Assembly (NCBI GenBank): GCA_030141605.1
Contig: JAQGDQ010000456.1
Span: 128,172 to 179,171 of the forward strand
Origin: Tubiluchus corallicola
Taxonomy: Eukaryota; Priapulida; Priapulimorpha; Priapulimorphida; Tubiluchidae
DNA: 51,000 bases
Reading direction: 5' to 3'
Both the position numbers and the translations under genes were made by a program. Positions 1 through 12,429 of this stretch are shown here, in pieces. The notes under the pieces were generated by a model. The model did not search any database. It worked only from the letters and a program-made list of their open reading frames with translations, and was not told the origin of the DNA. Position 1 is the first letter of the stretch, and each line of letters starts with the position of its first letter.

Positions 1-221
1 GTTTACTTTCACTCATGTATTTATTTATTGTGCCTAATAAATAATAAATAATAAAACAATAAATGGTCGAGCACTTGGCAAACTGGCATTTCGGGAACCA
101 CAACAACAGCTAGGGGCAATCTAAAATGTGAACGTGCCTTTGCCTAAACACAACGGTGGTGGTCATTGGTGGTGGTCAAATTTTCTGAATGTCAAAAATA
201 TGCTCAATCTCGTAGAAAAGT

Positions 222-761
222 TGACAGTGTGATGCAAGACTCAGACCATGACAACGTGATGTAGGACTCACAGATCCTGACAATGTGATGTGGGAGTCAC
301 AGAAGCTGACAATGTGATACAAGACTCACAGACCCTGACAATGTGATGCAAGACTCACAGACCATGACAACGTGATGTAGGACTCACAGATCCTGACAAT
401 GTGATGTGGGAGTCACAGAAGCTGACAATGTGATGCAAGACTCACAGATCCTGACAATGTGATGTGGGAGTCACAGAAGCTGACAATGTGATACAAGACT
501 CACAGACCCTGACAATGTGATACAAGACTCACAGACCCTGACAATGTGATACAAGACTCACAGACCCTGACAATGTGATACAAGACTCACAGACCCTGAC
601 AATGTGATACAAGACTCACAGACCCTGACAATGTGATACAAGACTCACAGACCCTGACAATGTGATACAAGACTCACAGACCCTGACAATGTGATACAAG
701 ACTCAAAGACCCTGACAATGTGATGTAGGACTCACAGACCCTGACAATGTGCTACAGGACT
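222..761. repeat. 29-bp minisatellite, about 18 units
   Basis: Unit core GACAATGTGATACAAGACTC. Early units vary (GATGTAGGA, GATGTGGGA), in an order that repeats every few units. Units at 480-720 are nearly identical, a sign of recent local expansion. No gene overlaps it. Confidence 0.9.
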
Positions 762-1427
762 GTAATTTTGTCAGACAGTTCAACAGCAGGTATAACACAT
801 CAACTGTAATTTTGTCAGACAGTTCAACAGCAGGTATAACATATCAACTGTAATTTTGTCAGACAGTTCAACAGCAGGTATAACATATCAACTGTAATTT
901 TGTCACTCAGTTCAACAGCAGGTATAACATATCAACTGTAATTTTGTCAGATAGGTCAACAGCAGGTATAACATATCAGCTGTAATTTTGTCAGACAGTT
1001 CAACAGCAGGTATAACATATCAACTGTAATTTTGTCAGACAGTTCAACAGCAGGTATAACATATCAACTGTAATTTTGTCAGATAGGTCAACAGCAGGTA
1101 TAACATATCAACTGTAATTTTGTCAGACAGTTCAACAGCAGGTATAACATATCAACTGTAATTTTGTCAGACAGTTCAACAGCTGGTATAACATATCAAC
1201 TGTAATTTTGTCAGATAGTTCAACAGCTGGTATAACATATCAACTGTAATTTTGTCAGACAGTTCAACAGCAGGTACAACATATCAACTGTAATTTTGTC
1301 AGACAGTTCAACAGCAGGTATTACATATCAACTGTAATTTTGTGAGACAGTTCAACAGCAGGTATAACATATCAACTGTAATTTTGTCAGACAGTTCAAC
1401 AGCTGGTATAACATATCAACTGTAATT
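760..1427. repeat. 44-bp minisatellite, about 15 units
   Basis: Unit core CTGTAATTTTGTCAGACAGT then TCAACAGCAGGTATAACATA. It begins exactly where the 29-bp array stops, the two sharing the junction GGACTGTAATTTTG. Confidence 0.9.
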
Positions 1428-3022
1428 ACAGCAAAAGTATAAATCTTACTGAGCACACGCACAGTTTTCAGTCGGCACTTTTCAAAGAAATGAATCGAAA
1501 TTGATTTCCGGCGTCCGTTGCCATGACAACAAGCATTAAAGTGAGACAAAATTCAGGCCTAAAAGTTCGAGAATCGTGTGAAATTCTAAATCGGTAACTC
1601 CCATTTGGAGACGTGCCAAGCAAAACAACAAGCTCGCGGTCTGTTAGTATAAGAGATTTAGAACCTGTTTGAACAATTGCTGTAATTAGTGCAAACTTTG
1701 TACAGTGCGACTGTTCTCCATATGAATGAAAACAAGTAAAAAGTGACAGACAAGAAAAAAGAACAAATTACACGAATACAGTAGTAAGAAGACAAACATT
1801 GTAAAATGCATTAAAATATACTAATTTTCTAAATTCAAACGATTACAGCTGCTTTGTGCTTATTGGTAACTAATAATCTTGCTTAGCAATCAGGTCATCT
1901 GAAAGACTCGAGTTCAATTCCCGAGATAAACCGTCTCTATCTTTTAGCCTAGGGGTTATACTAATTCTTTCAGTAATAGGAAGTGATCTTGAAATGCACT
2001 TAAATTTGGTTAAATCATAATTTGAGAAATGCTAAAGCCAACTAAATTTACAAAGAAACCTTAGGTTTATCTCAGGTTATATTTCTCATTTGAAATTAGG
2101 CAACACTGCGCCTGTTTAGCACCTGAATTGCGAACCGAAACTGTATGTAGTTTCGTGAAGCACACGCATACATGCCAGGTAGCTTGTACGCGGCGAACAC
2201 TGTATAGATGTAATCTATGGATTCATATGCCGTGTTTTTCCGCTCTTTCAGCAATCTAATTTAACGTTAGTTTAGCAAACTGCCGCCAAACGCAGTCTTG
2301 TCTTGATGTGAATTTTAGGATCTAATTGGTTCAATATTTGATAAAGCAAAATTTTAATACAAAAAATGAGCCTTATGAACAAGTAAAATTGTGGACAAAC
2401 GGAGCAATACTAACACATTCATTCATAATCTGCTGTGTACAGTAGTACAGCACTTTCGGGCCACCCTTTACGCTAAACAAACAATGACTCTTGTTTTGCC
2501 AGCATCTGATTCTCTATGAAGCCAAACATAACTTAACACTTGACTGAACATCGAAGCCCCACTTAAGCTGGCAAGCAAGTGTTACTAACTAACGCGGAAG
2601 TATTCGCGGAATGTTTTCAAGCAGTGCGTGAAGAGGCTCAATTACTGAGGGGAAAAAGTTGAAAAACAACATGTAAAGAGATCATAATGATGTTATCAGC
2701 ACTAAGATGAAACGTCAAAGTTGACAAGCTTGCCAGATTACTGCTCCAAACATCCTAATGACATTAAAAGGTGGAAGACCGAAATACACTGTGGAAGAAG
2801 CTTTACTAAAACTCAAATTTTTGCAACATAGGCCAAAAGCTGTAACAGAATGTAGAATATAAAATATTATTTTGCTAATGTTAGCTAGTAATTGCCTTTT
2901 ATGCAAATTTCCCACGCATGCGCAGAAAGAGTTTGCTATATCGAAGAATCCTTCAGAAGTGTGTAGTTGAGGGAAGCTTTCGTCATACAATCGAATGCAG
3001 TTTTTCTATTGCCGAATTTGGT
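1428..3022. other. No gene recognised; weak tRNA-like trace
   Basis: AT-rich single-copy sequence. Around 1866..1945 a tRNA-like trace ends in a T-arm-like CTCGAGTTCAATTCCCGAG, but no acceptor stem closes, so it is probably a SINE fragment. An RFX-type X-box palindrome (GTTGCCATGACAAC) is at 1517..1530 and an NRF1-like site at 2914..2925. Confidence 0.5.
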
Positions 3023-3025
3023 GCT

Positions 3026-3771
3026 CATTGTCAAACAACAGGCCACATAATTTGTATTAGAACATGGCGCCCATTGTTTGCCAAACAGTAGGCCACAGAG
3101 TTTGTATTAGAACATGGCACTCATTGTTTGCTAAACAACAGGCCACAGAATTCCCATTGTTTGCCAAACAATAGGCCACAGAGTTTGTATTAGAACATGG
3201 CGCTCATTGTTTGCTAAACAATAGGCCACATAATTTGTATTAGAACATAGTGCCCATTGTCTGCCAAACAATAGGCCACAGAGTTTGTATTAGAACATGG
3301 CACTCATTGTTTGCTAAACAACAGGCCACAGAATTTGTATTAGAACATAGTGCCCATTGTTTGCCAAACAATAGGCCACAGAGTTTGTATTAGAACATGG
3401 CACTCATTGTTTGCTAAACAATACGCCACATAATTTGTATTAGAACATAGTGCTCATTGTTTGGCTAGCAACAGGCCACAGAATTTGTATTAGAACATGG
3501 CGCCCATTGTTTGCCAAACAATAGGCCACAGAATTTGTATTAGAACATGGTGCTCATTGTTTGCTAAACAATAGACCACAGAATGTATATTAGAACATGG
3601 CGCTCATTGTTTGCTAAACAATAGGCCACCGAGTTTGTATTAGAACATGGCACTCATTGTTTGCTAAACAATAGACCACAGAATGTGTATTAGAGCATGA
3701 CGCCCATTGTTTGCCAAACAACAGGTTACAGAAATTGTATTAGAACATGGCGCCCATTGTTTGCCACACTT
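3026..3771. repeat. 50-bp minisatellite, about 15 units
   Basis: Unit core TTGTTTGCCAAACAATAGGC then GTATTAGAACATGG. One unit is truncated at about 3140..3160. Sites such as GCCAAACA/GCTAAACA and CATGGC/CATAGT vary independently along the array. Confidence 0.9.
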
Positions 3772-3885
3772 TGCGAGAGGTTAGCAGGTAGCAATCTCTC
3801 TCTCTCTATGAATCCAGGTAATAAAGTCACATGAAAAAATCACAGGTAAAAAGTCAGAAGAAAAAAGGCACAGGAAAAAGAAACC

Positions 3886-3976
3886 ACCCTAACCCTGACC
3901 CTAACCCTAACTCTAACCCTGACCCTAACTCTAACCATGACCCTAACACTAACTCTAACGCTAACCCTCTCCCTAG
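3886..3976. repeat. Degenerate telomere-like CCCTAA array
   Basis: About 15 hexamers of CCCTAA with CCCTGA, CTCTAA and ACCTAA-type variants, an interstitial telomeric-like tract. Many variants argue against a fresh telomere fusion. Confidence 0.75.
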
Positions 3977-4988
3977 CCAAAATAAATTGAGATTTTTTTC
4001 CTATGACTTTTTTCCGTATTAGTATCACCGGTCACTCACTCACCGGTCAATCTATATGGTGTCTAATGACCACAATGATGCAATGAAGAGGACATGCATA
4101 AGGAAAATGCACACGATGACCTTTTGTCTAATGACAGGATTAGACCAGCATGGAATCCCAAACGCCTCTCAAGTGCACATGAATTCCTTCTCTTCCACAA
4201 CCACTTCTAGAGCACTTTACATATTACACGCGAGTAGGGCTACTCCACATACCTTCCCTTTTTCTCTCCTCCACAAATAGATTACTAAATGGGTTTGCTG
4301 TTGCAAAGAAAACAGCACAAAAGTTAAAATAAGTACAGAGAACAGAATCTTCTGAAAAACTGCCAATGCAGAACTACTAGAATTGTTTGTGACTGATAAG
4401 TTACATGCTTTCATGGCCCCTAACAAGCCGTCAGGCATGCGAGTGATCAGCTAACGTCACCTGATTAGTTTTCAACACACCAAGACGACAGAAACAGAAG
4501 TATGTGTTTCTCTATCAGCAAAAAAGCCCTTCCCCTTGATGGAGCATGTTTTCTATAATCCTACAATGACGTGGCATCAAATGTGACTACATAAGCACTC
4601 GCTGAAATCACTCATGGATACTCCACACCCACGACCCACAAAATGGCCCACGCTCTAACGGAGCTGATCCACCCCATATCTCAATATTCATTCGGTCTTA
4701 ACTCTATTCTGCAGAAGACTTCTTCAGTAGCAGGTGAAAATAATCAAGATTGGTCAAATTTCCAAACAATGGACACCTGTATTACTTGAACGTCACAAAT
4801 TTCCTACAGCAGAAGTAGACAACATCATTGCACAAGCATTGTTGTGTTAAAATTAAAGCTGCATTCTATAGACCATGTTATTTTTATTCTAGCTAAAAAA
4901 TCCAGACATTTTTTGGCAAATATTTCTACCAGGGTCACGTGGGTGAAGCTTCAGAAAAAGATGACCCAAGTCGCTCATGACCTCATGT

Positions 4989-5173
4989 GTGTGGGGTGGT
5001 GGTGGTGGTGGTGGTAGTGGTACTGGTAGTAGTCATAGTAGTGGTAGTAGTAGAGGTAGTACTAGTGGTGGTGGTGGTGGTGGTGGTGGTGGTGGTGGTG
5101 GTGGTGGTGGTGGTGGTGGTGGTGGTGGTGGTGGTGGTGGTGGGGATGGTGGTAGTAGTAGTAGTAGTAGTAG

Positions 5174-5215
<42 letters not shown>

Positions 5216-5236
5216 TAATAATAATAATAATAAATA
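4989..5236. repeat. Compound trinucleotide microsatellite GGT/GTA/AAT
   Basis: Runs of GGT (about 30 units at 5066..5142), then AGT, then AAT. All long frames here are low-complexity artefacts. The AAT part probably began as the tail of the adjoining LINE fragment. Confidence 0.9.
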
Positions 5237-5735
5237 ATAATGTATTTATTTATAAACCGCCCTTTCAATAAAATTTTTTTTAATAAAGCACGTAGACAAA
5301 ATACTGAAAAATATCATGCAATTAGACCTATCTATAGAACAAAAAAATCTGCAACACACTTACCACTTATACATTAAAATACTACTAACAAAAGATGAAT
5401 TTTCAGTTTCGTTTTAAAAGAATTTAAATTTAAGCATCCTCTAATGTTTGAAAATCCTAAATCAGCAAAGATTTTCTTTCATTATTTAAATAATTAATTA
5501 AAGACACTTGCTTTTTATTAAAAGGTACAACAAATTCTAATTCATTAGCTCGCCTACTCCTGTTATAAACACGGATATTGTAAGCCAAGTAAGCTGTAGC
5601 CAGTCCATGTAACGGTTTGTAGGATAAAACTAATATTTTAAAAGTAAACCAGCATCTGACTAATAGCCAATGAAGTCTAAACAAAAAGTGTGCGTTTAAA
5701 TCCACTTCATTCATCGAAATCAATGTACATTGTAG
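5237..5735 (-). mobile_element. Decayed non-LTR retrotransposon 3' end (reverse transcriptase C-terminus)
   Basis: On the minus strand, with frameshifts, the sequence reads FKILVLSYKPLHGLATAYL, then VYNRSRRANELEFVVP, then NIRGCLNLNSFKTKLKIHL. This order (K-LHGLAPAYL, R-S-R, a V-P box, SFK-LK-HLF) is the familiar C-terminus of CR1/jockey-type reverse transcriptases. The AAT/ATT microsatellite at 5171..5235 sits where its short-repeat 3' tail would be. Strong decay shows it is long dead. Confidence 0.65.
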
Positions 5736-6329
5736 GATTTAATCGACCTGTTGTACAGTACATTCCAGTCACCACATGGTACCTTCTTTTGACTTAGCGC
5801 CACGTGTTACGCATGCGCAGAAACGGGATGGTGCAATAACCACAGCAAAACTGCGCTACGAACGTACACATTCCAAGCTGGCAGAAAGAAAACAATCTCA
5901 GTTCAATCCAACTTTAGATTCGTTTGTGAGAGAAAATTTACACCTTCGTTCAGAGTTGAACTCGATACTTCTGAGTGAGATAAACACAGTGAATTATAAC
6001 ATAGGGGGATTATTCAACATCTCTGAGCTTCGTTCGAAACGGAAGTTCAAGTTGGTCTTAAATAAGTTTTTATTATAATAACATTTTACACATATTACAG
6101 TCCATGAAAAAGCTGTAAAGACTGTTTAAAGTTGTCTGGACTGTTAATGAAGTATCAAAAAATATATAATACTGAAACTAGTTGATGTTTCTGACGTGAT
6201 GAGGAACTGATGATTCTGCAAACAATAGTTATAAACAATAGTTATAAAATTGACTTATAAAAATGAAGAGGTAACAGCCTTTGTTTGAAAGTTATTATTT
6301 TCACCTTGCTTGAAGACATATGGGAAGTA

Positions 6330-6947
6330 CATTTCTCAATGAAAGCTCAGCAATTAACTGTTCAGCCTGTCACCTATGGGTCAAAGGTCAACCAATCTCG
6401 GCATGAACTCATATCATTTAGTTTTTGACACTGAGACCTTTCATTGATATACTACAAGCTAATTTCGGTTAACACCTAAAGACTCTCTGCCCTTATTTTG
6501 CCTCTGCTTGGGTCAGCGGTCAACCAAGCTAGGCACAACTTATACCATTAAATTCCGCTCACTGAGACCTTTCATTTGATGTGCTACAAGGTAGTTTTGT
6601 TCGACAATGAAAAGCCCTTGTCTCCTCGACCACTATATTGCCACTAACTGGGTCACAGGTTAACGATTCACACTGTAACCTATGCCATTCGATTCGCCTC
6701 ATCAAAACCTTTCATTTGATATGCTGTATGATACTATTTGTAGACACTCGATGCACTTCTGTTGCCGACCCCCATTTTTCGGTTTTGCCCCCTAGCGGGA
6801 TCGCAGGATAACTACTCTCATTTTAACCTATGCCGTTCAATCTGCCTCATCGAGACCTTTTATTTGATGTGCTACAAGATACCATTGCTCAACACTTGGT
6901 GCACTTCTGTTCCTGACCCTCATTTTTCGGTTTTTGCCCCCTAGCGG

Positions 6948-6953
<6 letters not shown>
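6330..6953. repeat. Old, diverged tandem array, about 140-bp unit, 4.5 copies
   Basis: GACCTTTCATTTGATGTGCTACAAG-like blocks recur near 6436, 6568, 6708 and 6853. Each is followed by an ACACT..TGCACTTCTG block and a CCCCCTAGCGGG-type block. Identity between units is moderate and spacing roughly regular. It ends in a TA microsatellite (6949..7004). Confidence 0.65.
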
Positions 6954-6987
<34 letters not shown>

Positions 6988-7583
6988 TGTATATATATAT
7001 ATATAACATGCCAGCGAAATTACTTCTACAGATTTTACTGAAGTCAGTGGAGATAAATCAGCACCAGTGTCACATGGTTGAATTTTGATGTGCATTTGAT
7101 CAGACGGGCAGCAGAATTTTGTAAGTTTTTATTAAAAATTATAAATAATGCCAGATTCATAAGTGACGAATGGGATTTATATTTTAAATACATTCAGAAG
7201 TAGCAGACTCTATTAAATTTATTTCAGTAGAATTTAAGCATAAAAAAATTCATTAAAAAGAATACCGCTATGATAATTTTCAGGTTTCAACACGCACCCT
7301 GTATCTACAACCTGGAACACACGTCTTACCAATTACAGCTTATAATACCAGCTTGAGCTGTACACCTGGCGCTCCTAATCTGTTACCATGGAAATACCTG
7401 GAGGCTTTGTTCAGGGAAGAACCCGTTATCCGGCTGTAAGAGGAGGACAAGAGAGATTATTGTTAAGAAGTTACAGTGTAAGCGTGCCAGCTATGAGCTT
7501 GACACAAACACGTTTCGTGAATGGCAGGAAGAAGAACCCCCTACCACCCCCTCACGTACATGTGTACACAGGGCCCAGAACTT

Positions 7584-7683
7584 TGATTACTTCAAATATG
7601 AGAAACAATAGTTAACTTTTATAGGCAAGGAAAAATATTTTTTGGACATTTTGAGTCTAATCAATCGTCCGGTTTTCCTTTAA
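7584..7683. mobile_element. Truncated MITE, right end only, copy 3
   Basis: About 100 bases match the right end of the 552-bp MITE. They share ATGAGAAACAA..ACTTTTATAGGCAAG and the terminus CGTCCGGTTTTCCTTTAA with its TTAA edge. The left 450 bases are missing and no left terminus is seen nearby, so this is a deletion remnant. Confidence 0.7.
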
Positions 7684-7949
7684 TGTTCCCCACAAAGCAA
7701 ATGACGTTGCAATTTGCAGAAAAAATCTTGGCTACCTCCTATATATAGGGAAACCACAGCAAAACTATGAGAACAAAATAAACTTTAAAATAAACTGTAG
7801 AATTAGAAAACCTGGGCGTTTTAAATTAAGCTAAATTCAATTTGTTCAATGTTATATTACTATTCATATTCATTGGATTGCAACTGTCTTTTTTTATTAA
7901 ATAGTAAGCTTGTTTAATTGTTACATAAATATTAATTGCACACTTTGCT

Positions 7950-9298
7950 TTTCATGTATTTGTGTTATGTTTGTAACTTTGTCATTCATGTATTTGTAAT
8001 ATGTTTGTAACTTTGCCTTTCATGTATTTGTGTTATGTTTGTAACTTTGCTGTTAATGTATTTGTATTATGTTTGTAACTTTGTCATTCATGTATTTGTA
8101 ATATGTTTGTAACTTTGCCTTTCATGTATTTGTAATATGTTTGTGACTTTGCCTTTCATGTATTTGTATTATGTTTGCAACTTTGCCTTTAATGTATTTG
8201 TATTATGTTTGTAACTTTGCCTTTCGTGTATTTGTTATATGTTTGTAACTTTGCTGTTAATGTATTTGTATTATGTTTGTAACTTTGCCTTTCATTCATG
8301 TATTTGTAATATGTTTGTAACTTTGCCTTTCATGTATTTGTATTATGTTTGTAACTTTGCCTTTCATTCATGTATTTGTAATATGTTTGTGACTTTGCCT
8401 TTCATGTATTTGTATTATGTTTGTGACTTTGCCTTTCGCGTATTTGTATTATGTTTGTAACTTTGCCTTTCATGCATTTGTAATATGTTTGTAACTTTGC
8501 CTTTCATGCATTTGTAATATGTTTGTAACTTTGCCTTTCATGTATGTTTGTAACTTTGCCTTTCATGTTTTGTATTATGTTCGTAACTTTGCCTTGAATG
8601 TATTTGTATTATGTTTGTAACTTTGCCTTTCATGTTTTGTATTATGTTTGTAACTTTGCCTTTCATGTATTTGTATTATATTTGTAACTTTGCCTTTCAT
8701 GTTTTGTATTATGTTCGTAAATTTGCCTTTCATGTTTTGTATTATGTTTGTAACTTTGCCTTTCATGTATTTGTAATATGTTTGTAACTTTGCCTTTCAT
8801 GTATTTGTATTATATTTGTAACTTTGCCTTTCATGTATTTGTATTATATTTGTAACTTTGCCTTTCGTGTACTGTATTGTGTTTGTAACTTTGCCTTTCG
8901 TGTATTTGTATTATGTTTGTAACTTTGCCTTTCATGTATTTGTATTATGTTTGTGACTTTGCCATTCATGTATTTGTATTATATTTGTAACTTTGCCTTT
9001 CGTGTATTTGTATTATGTTTGTAACTTTGCCTTTCATGTATTTGTATTATGTTTGTGACTTTGCCTTTCATGTATTTGTATTATGTTTGTAACTTTGCCT
9101 TTCATGTATTTGTATTATATTTGTAACTTTGGCTTTCATGTTTTGTATTATATTCGTAGCTTTGCCTTTCATGTATTTGTATTATGTTTGTAACTTTGCC
9201 TTTCATGTATTTGTAATATGTTTGTAACTTTGCATTTCATGTATTTGTATTATGTTTGTAACTTTGCCTTTCATGTATTTGTATTGTGTTTGTAACCA
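7950..9298. repeat. 34-bp minisatellite, about 40 units
   Basis: Unit core TTTGTAACTTTGCCTTTCAT then GTATTTGTATTATG. Shorter units lacking the TATTTG part and longer ones with doubled TTCATTCAT are interspersed. Confidence 0.9.
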
Positions 9299-11832
9299 GA
9301 GCACTGTCTGTATCAGTTCCACAGTTTTGTGCAAAGGTTGTAAAATAAATACGTTTAAAGTAACTATGGGAGACAGTAAGAAAAGATTTATTCTGACCAG
9401 AAATCAGCTGCCATCCTGAGAACATCATTGATAAAAGAAGTGACAGAAAAGGCGTGACTAATCGATCAACCTTCCCGGAGCAGAAGTGTCAACATCGCGT
9501 TTTCCTGCTGGTACCGTCGCTGCCGTTATTCCATTTCCTGTTGCTGTACGTTTGCCATTGTTACTAATCATGCTGTCGGCTTGTTTATTTATTTACATCT
9601 GTGTTATTTAATGTTGTTTGTTTACAGGCAGGTTCTTTATATTGGTTTGACCTTGAAGTTTGTAGACTGTCTGTAAGTCTAAATCCAGACGTCGTCTGTT
9701 GCAACAATGCAAACAAACACGACTAAGCTTAGATATTGCACTGTATAAATCCCTGCATTATAGGGGGCGCGAACAACGTTCAACAAGAGAACGTCACACA
9801 CGTGCTATAATGAGAAAAAGTAACAAAATAATTTGGGAGCATATCAAAATAATGAGATCTCACTTTCTGCTCTCTGTTGATTAAAGAAGGACCCGCCTCA
9901 CAAGCAAAAGACACAAAGAGGGCGTTGCCGAAGTTTCACACCTCCCCCAAACAGACGTGTCAGGAAAGGAAATTATGGAAAATTGAACAATTTGGGGCAA
10001 AAAGGCGCCTTTGTCATGCAAATGTGCACTAGGTAGAATTTTTACAACAGCGGCTTACCGCTATCAGCAGGTAGACAGGAAGTTCACATTACTCATGGGG
10101 GTGGGAGGGTGGGGGAGGAGGTAACACAAGTGCAACGACGAGTCCAAACCTCCAATAAGAAGATAGGATCACAGCTGTAAGTAATGATCTAATAGAAGAC
10201 GCCCCACTTACTTTCTTGGGAAGGAAAGGGTTACATTGTCAACAGCTTGGATACTTCGTCACCCACCAACCCAAAAAATTACGAAAAAAGTCGCATTGTG
10301 GGTGGCCGAGGTGCTGAAAGGGTGCGCATGCGCGAGAACATGCTCCCTTGTTGGGAGAAGGTTGAAATTTAATAAGCACATTTTTGTAGTAAAGCTTCAA
10401 CAGTGTGCTTGCTTAGTACAGACACGAATGAAATAATTATATATGAATTTAATACACTGCAGGAATAATAATCTTCAAATATGGGATACTGAACCAATAG
10501 AGGTGTCTTAGATGCCCATCCAATATGTTTTCCTAAACAAAAAACTCCGATACCAGAAAGTCAGATGAAGATGCCCTAGTCTTCTCTAGTTCATCTATCC
10601 ATTTACTGGCTAATCTCGGCCTGGTTAACTTTCGTTGTTAAGCGCACGCCGTAGCCATTTGGCTTTTTCTCTTCCCCTCAAAGGCTAAGCAGTACTTACA
10701 GGTCGTTTGATTTCAGTGCACTAAACGCTTTTATCGTAAACATGATTAGTATTTTTGTTTTCAAAACAATTAAATGCAAAACTTGTTTTTCCCTTACGTA
10801 GTGTTAATCTTAAGCTTTCCCAGCCTCTCCTAAGCTTTCGGTTGCTAAGCGATGCAATTTCTGTTTTCATCTAAAGATTTCTCTGAGCCCTGATTGAAAA
10901 ACTACACACGTTTGGGTAGAACCTCTAGACAGAATATCTGCACGAGTCGGTGATATTTTTAAAAGGTCGAATGTCTAATTAGGAGCGCTCACTCGCCGCT
11001 TTCTCGCAGAGAACAGAAAAAAACACCGCCGACGCCGCGACTGATGAAACCCTGGCGCTGATGACGTCACGAAGCAGACACGGCTTCCAGGAGGGCCTGA
11101 AAGTTTACTGTCCCCTCTCCTCCGATCGTGGCGTTGATATGCCAGACTGATTTCGTCAAATGAACTCAGGAAAACATCAGCGCGCGCGAAGTTCGTTGAA
11201 CGAAAATAAAAACAGAACTAAACCTTAGATTTGAAATAGGGAACATTGTCTTACAAATCAAACGTTTGATTACCGGGTCCCATTACAACTAAGACGGCGT
11301 CTCAAATGTCATAAGTCATTTATTTCACCTAACATATTTACAATGGTTACATATACAATATCTAGTGAAAGGTCCTACAATAGATATAATACAAATAAGA
11401 AATACTGTACAGAAAAAGCCTCAAACACTGTTCACTTATACACGAAGGTAAAGGTGTTGCGGGCAATCAAAAAGCAGGGCTTGTTAGATTGTCCCACATA
11501 GTGATAGAGAAAAAAAGTAATGGAGATAATCTGAAAATTTAAAGTGAATCGTGATAAAAAAAACATTAGTGCTTAAAATGGAATGATATAATGAATGAAA
11601 CTCATATATGGAATGATATAAAAGATTCAGTACTCAAGGTGTCCTAATCCACTTTCGATCCTCTTAGTCACCCAAAATTTATACCCCCAAAACCAGGCGT
11701 GAAACCCGGAAATATAAGTGCAGATATCCACCACGTTTAATGCATAAAAGACTGCCTGGCGGTGAAGGCACAAAAACCTCTTCCTCAGCATCCCAATCCG
11801 CCCACACACCATGTGTTGCTGGGGCGCTACGA
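9299..11832. other. No gene recognised; CpG-richer patch at 10.96-11.2 kb
   Basis: Open frames here are short and unlike any family I know. A perfect NRF1-type TGCGCATGCGC is at 10323..10334. The patch 10960..11200 is richer in CG dinucleotides and has a CRE TGACGTCA at 11062..11069. It could be a promoter-like element of an exon not recognised, but nothing confirms that. Confidence 0.4.
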
Positions 11833-12305
11833 CACGTGGTGGTGATTATGCAAAAACTAAATTAGCCTGGCACAGACGTACAGTAGCAAAGCGTCCCCAA
11901 GTTAAATATACTACAAGGTGGTGATTATGCAAAAACTAAATTAGCTTAGCACAGACGTACAGTAGCAAAGCGTCCCCAAGTTAAATATACTACAAGGTGG
12001 TGATTATGCAAAAACTAAATTAGCTTAGCACAGACGTACAGTAGCAAAGCGTCCCCAAGTTAAATATACTACAAGGTGGTGATTATGCAAAAACTAAATT
12101 AGCTTAGCACAGACGTACAGTAGCAAAGCGTCCCCAAGTTAAATATACTACAAGGTGGTGATTATGCAAAAACTAAATTAGCTTAGCACAGACGTACAGT
12201 AGCAAAGCGTCCCCAAGTTAAATATACTACAAGGTGGTGATTATGCAAAAACTAAATTAGCTTAGCACAGACGTACAGTAGCAAAGCGTCCCCAAGTTAA
12301 ATATA
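11833..12305. repeat. 79-bp tandem repeat, about 6 near-identical units
   Basis: CTACAAGGTGG recurs at 11911, 11990, 12069, 12148 and 12227. Units after the first are virtually identical, so the array is young or recently homogenised. Confidence 0.93.
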
Positions 12306-12429
12306 CAAGTTTTCTACACTACGCAGGGTGTATAAGCAAAACTGCACAAAGTTATACATTATATAGTGTAGATGGAAAGGCGAGAGGTCCTCTTGAGGTA
12401 GTTAATGAAAATGTAGAGGTTTCGTATAC

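Noticed and set aside
5776-6078. A 100-codon + strand frame with a charged, helix-like sequence
   Set aside because: No family recognised, no splice or promoter context beyond a nearby NRF1-like site, next to a dead LINE; length alone is not enough to call a gene.
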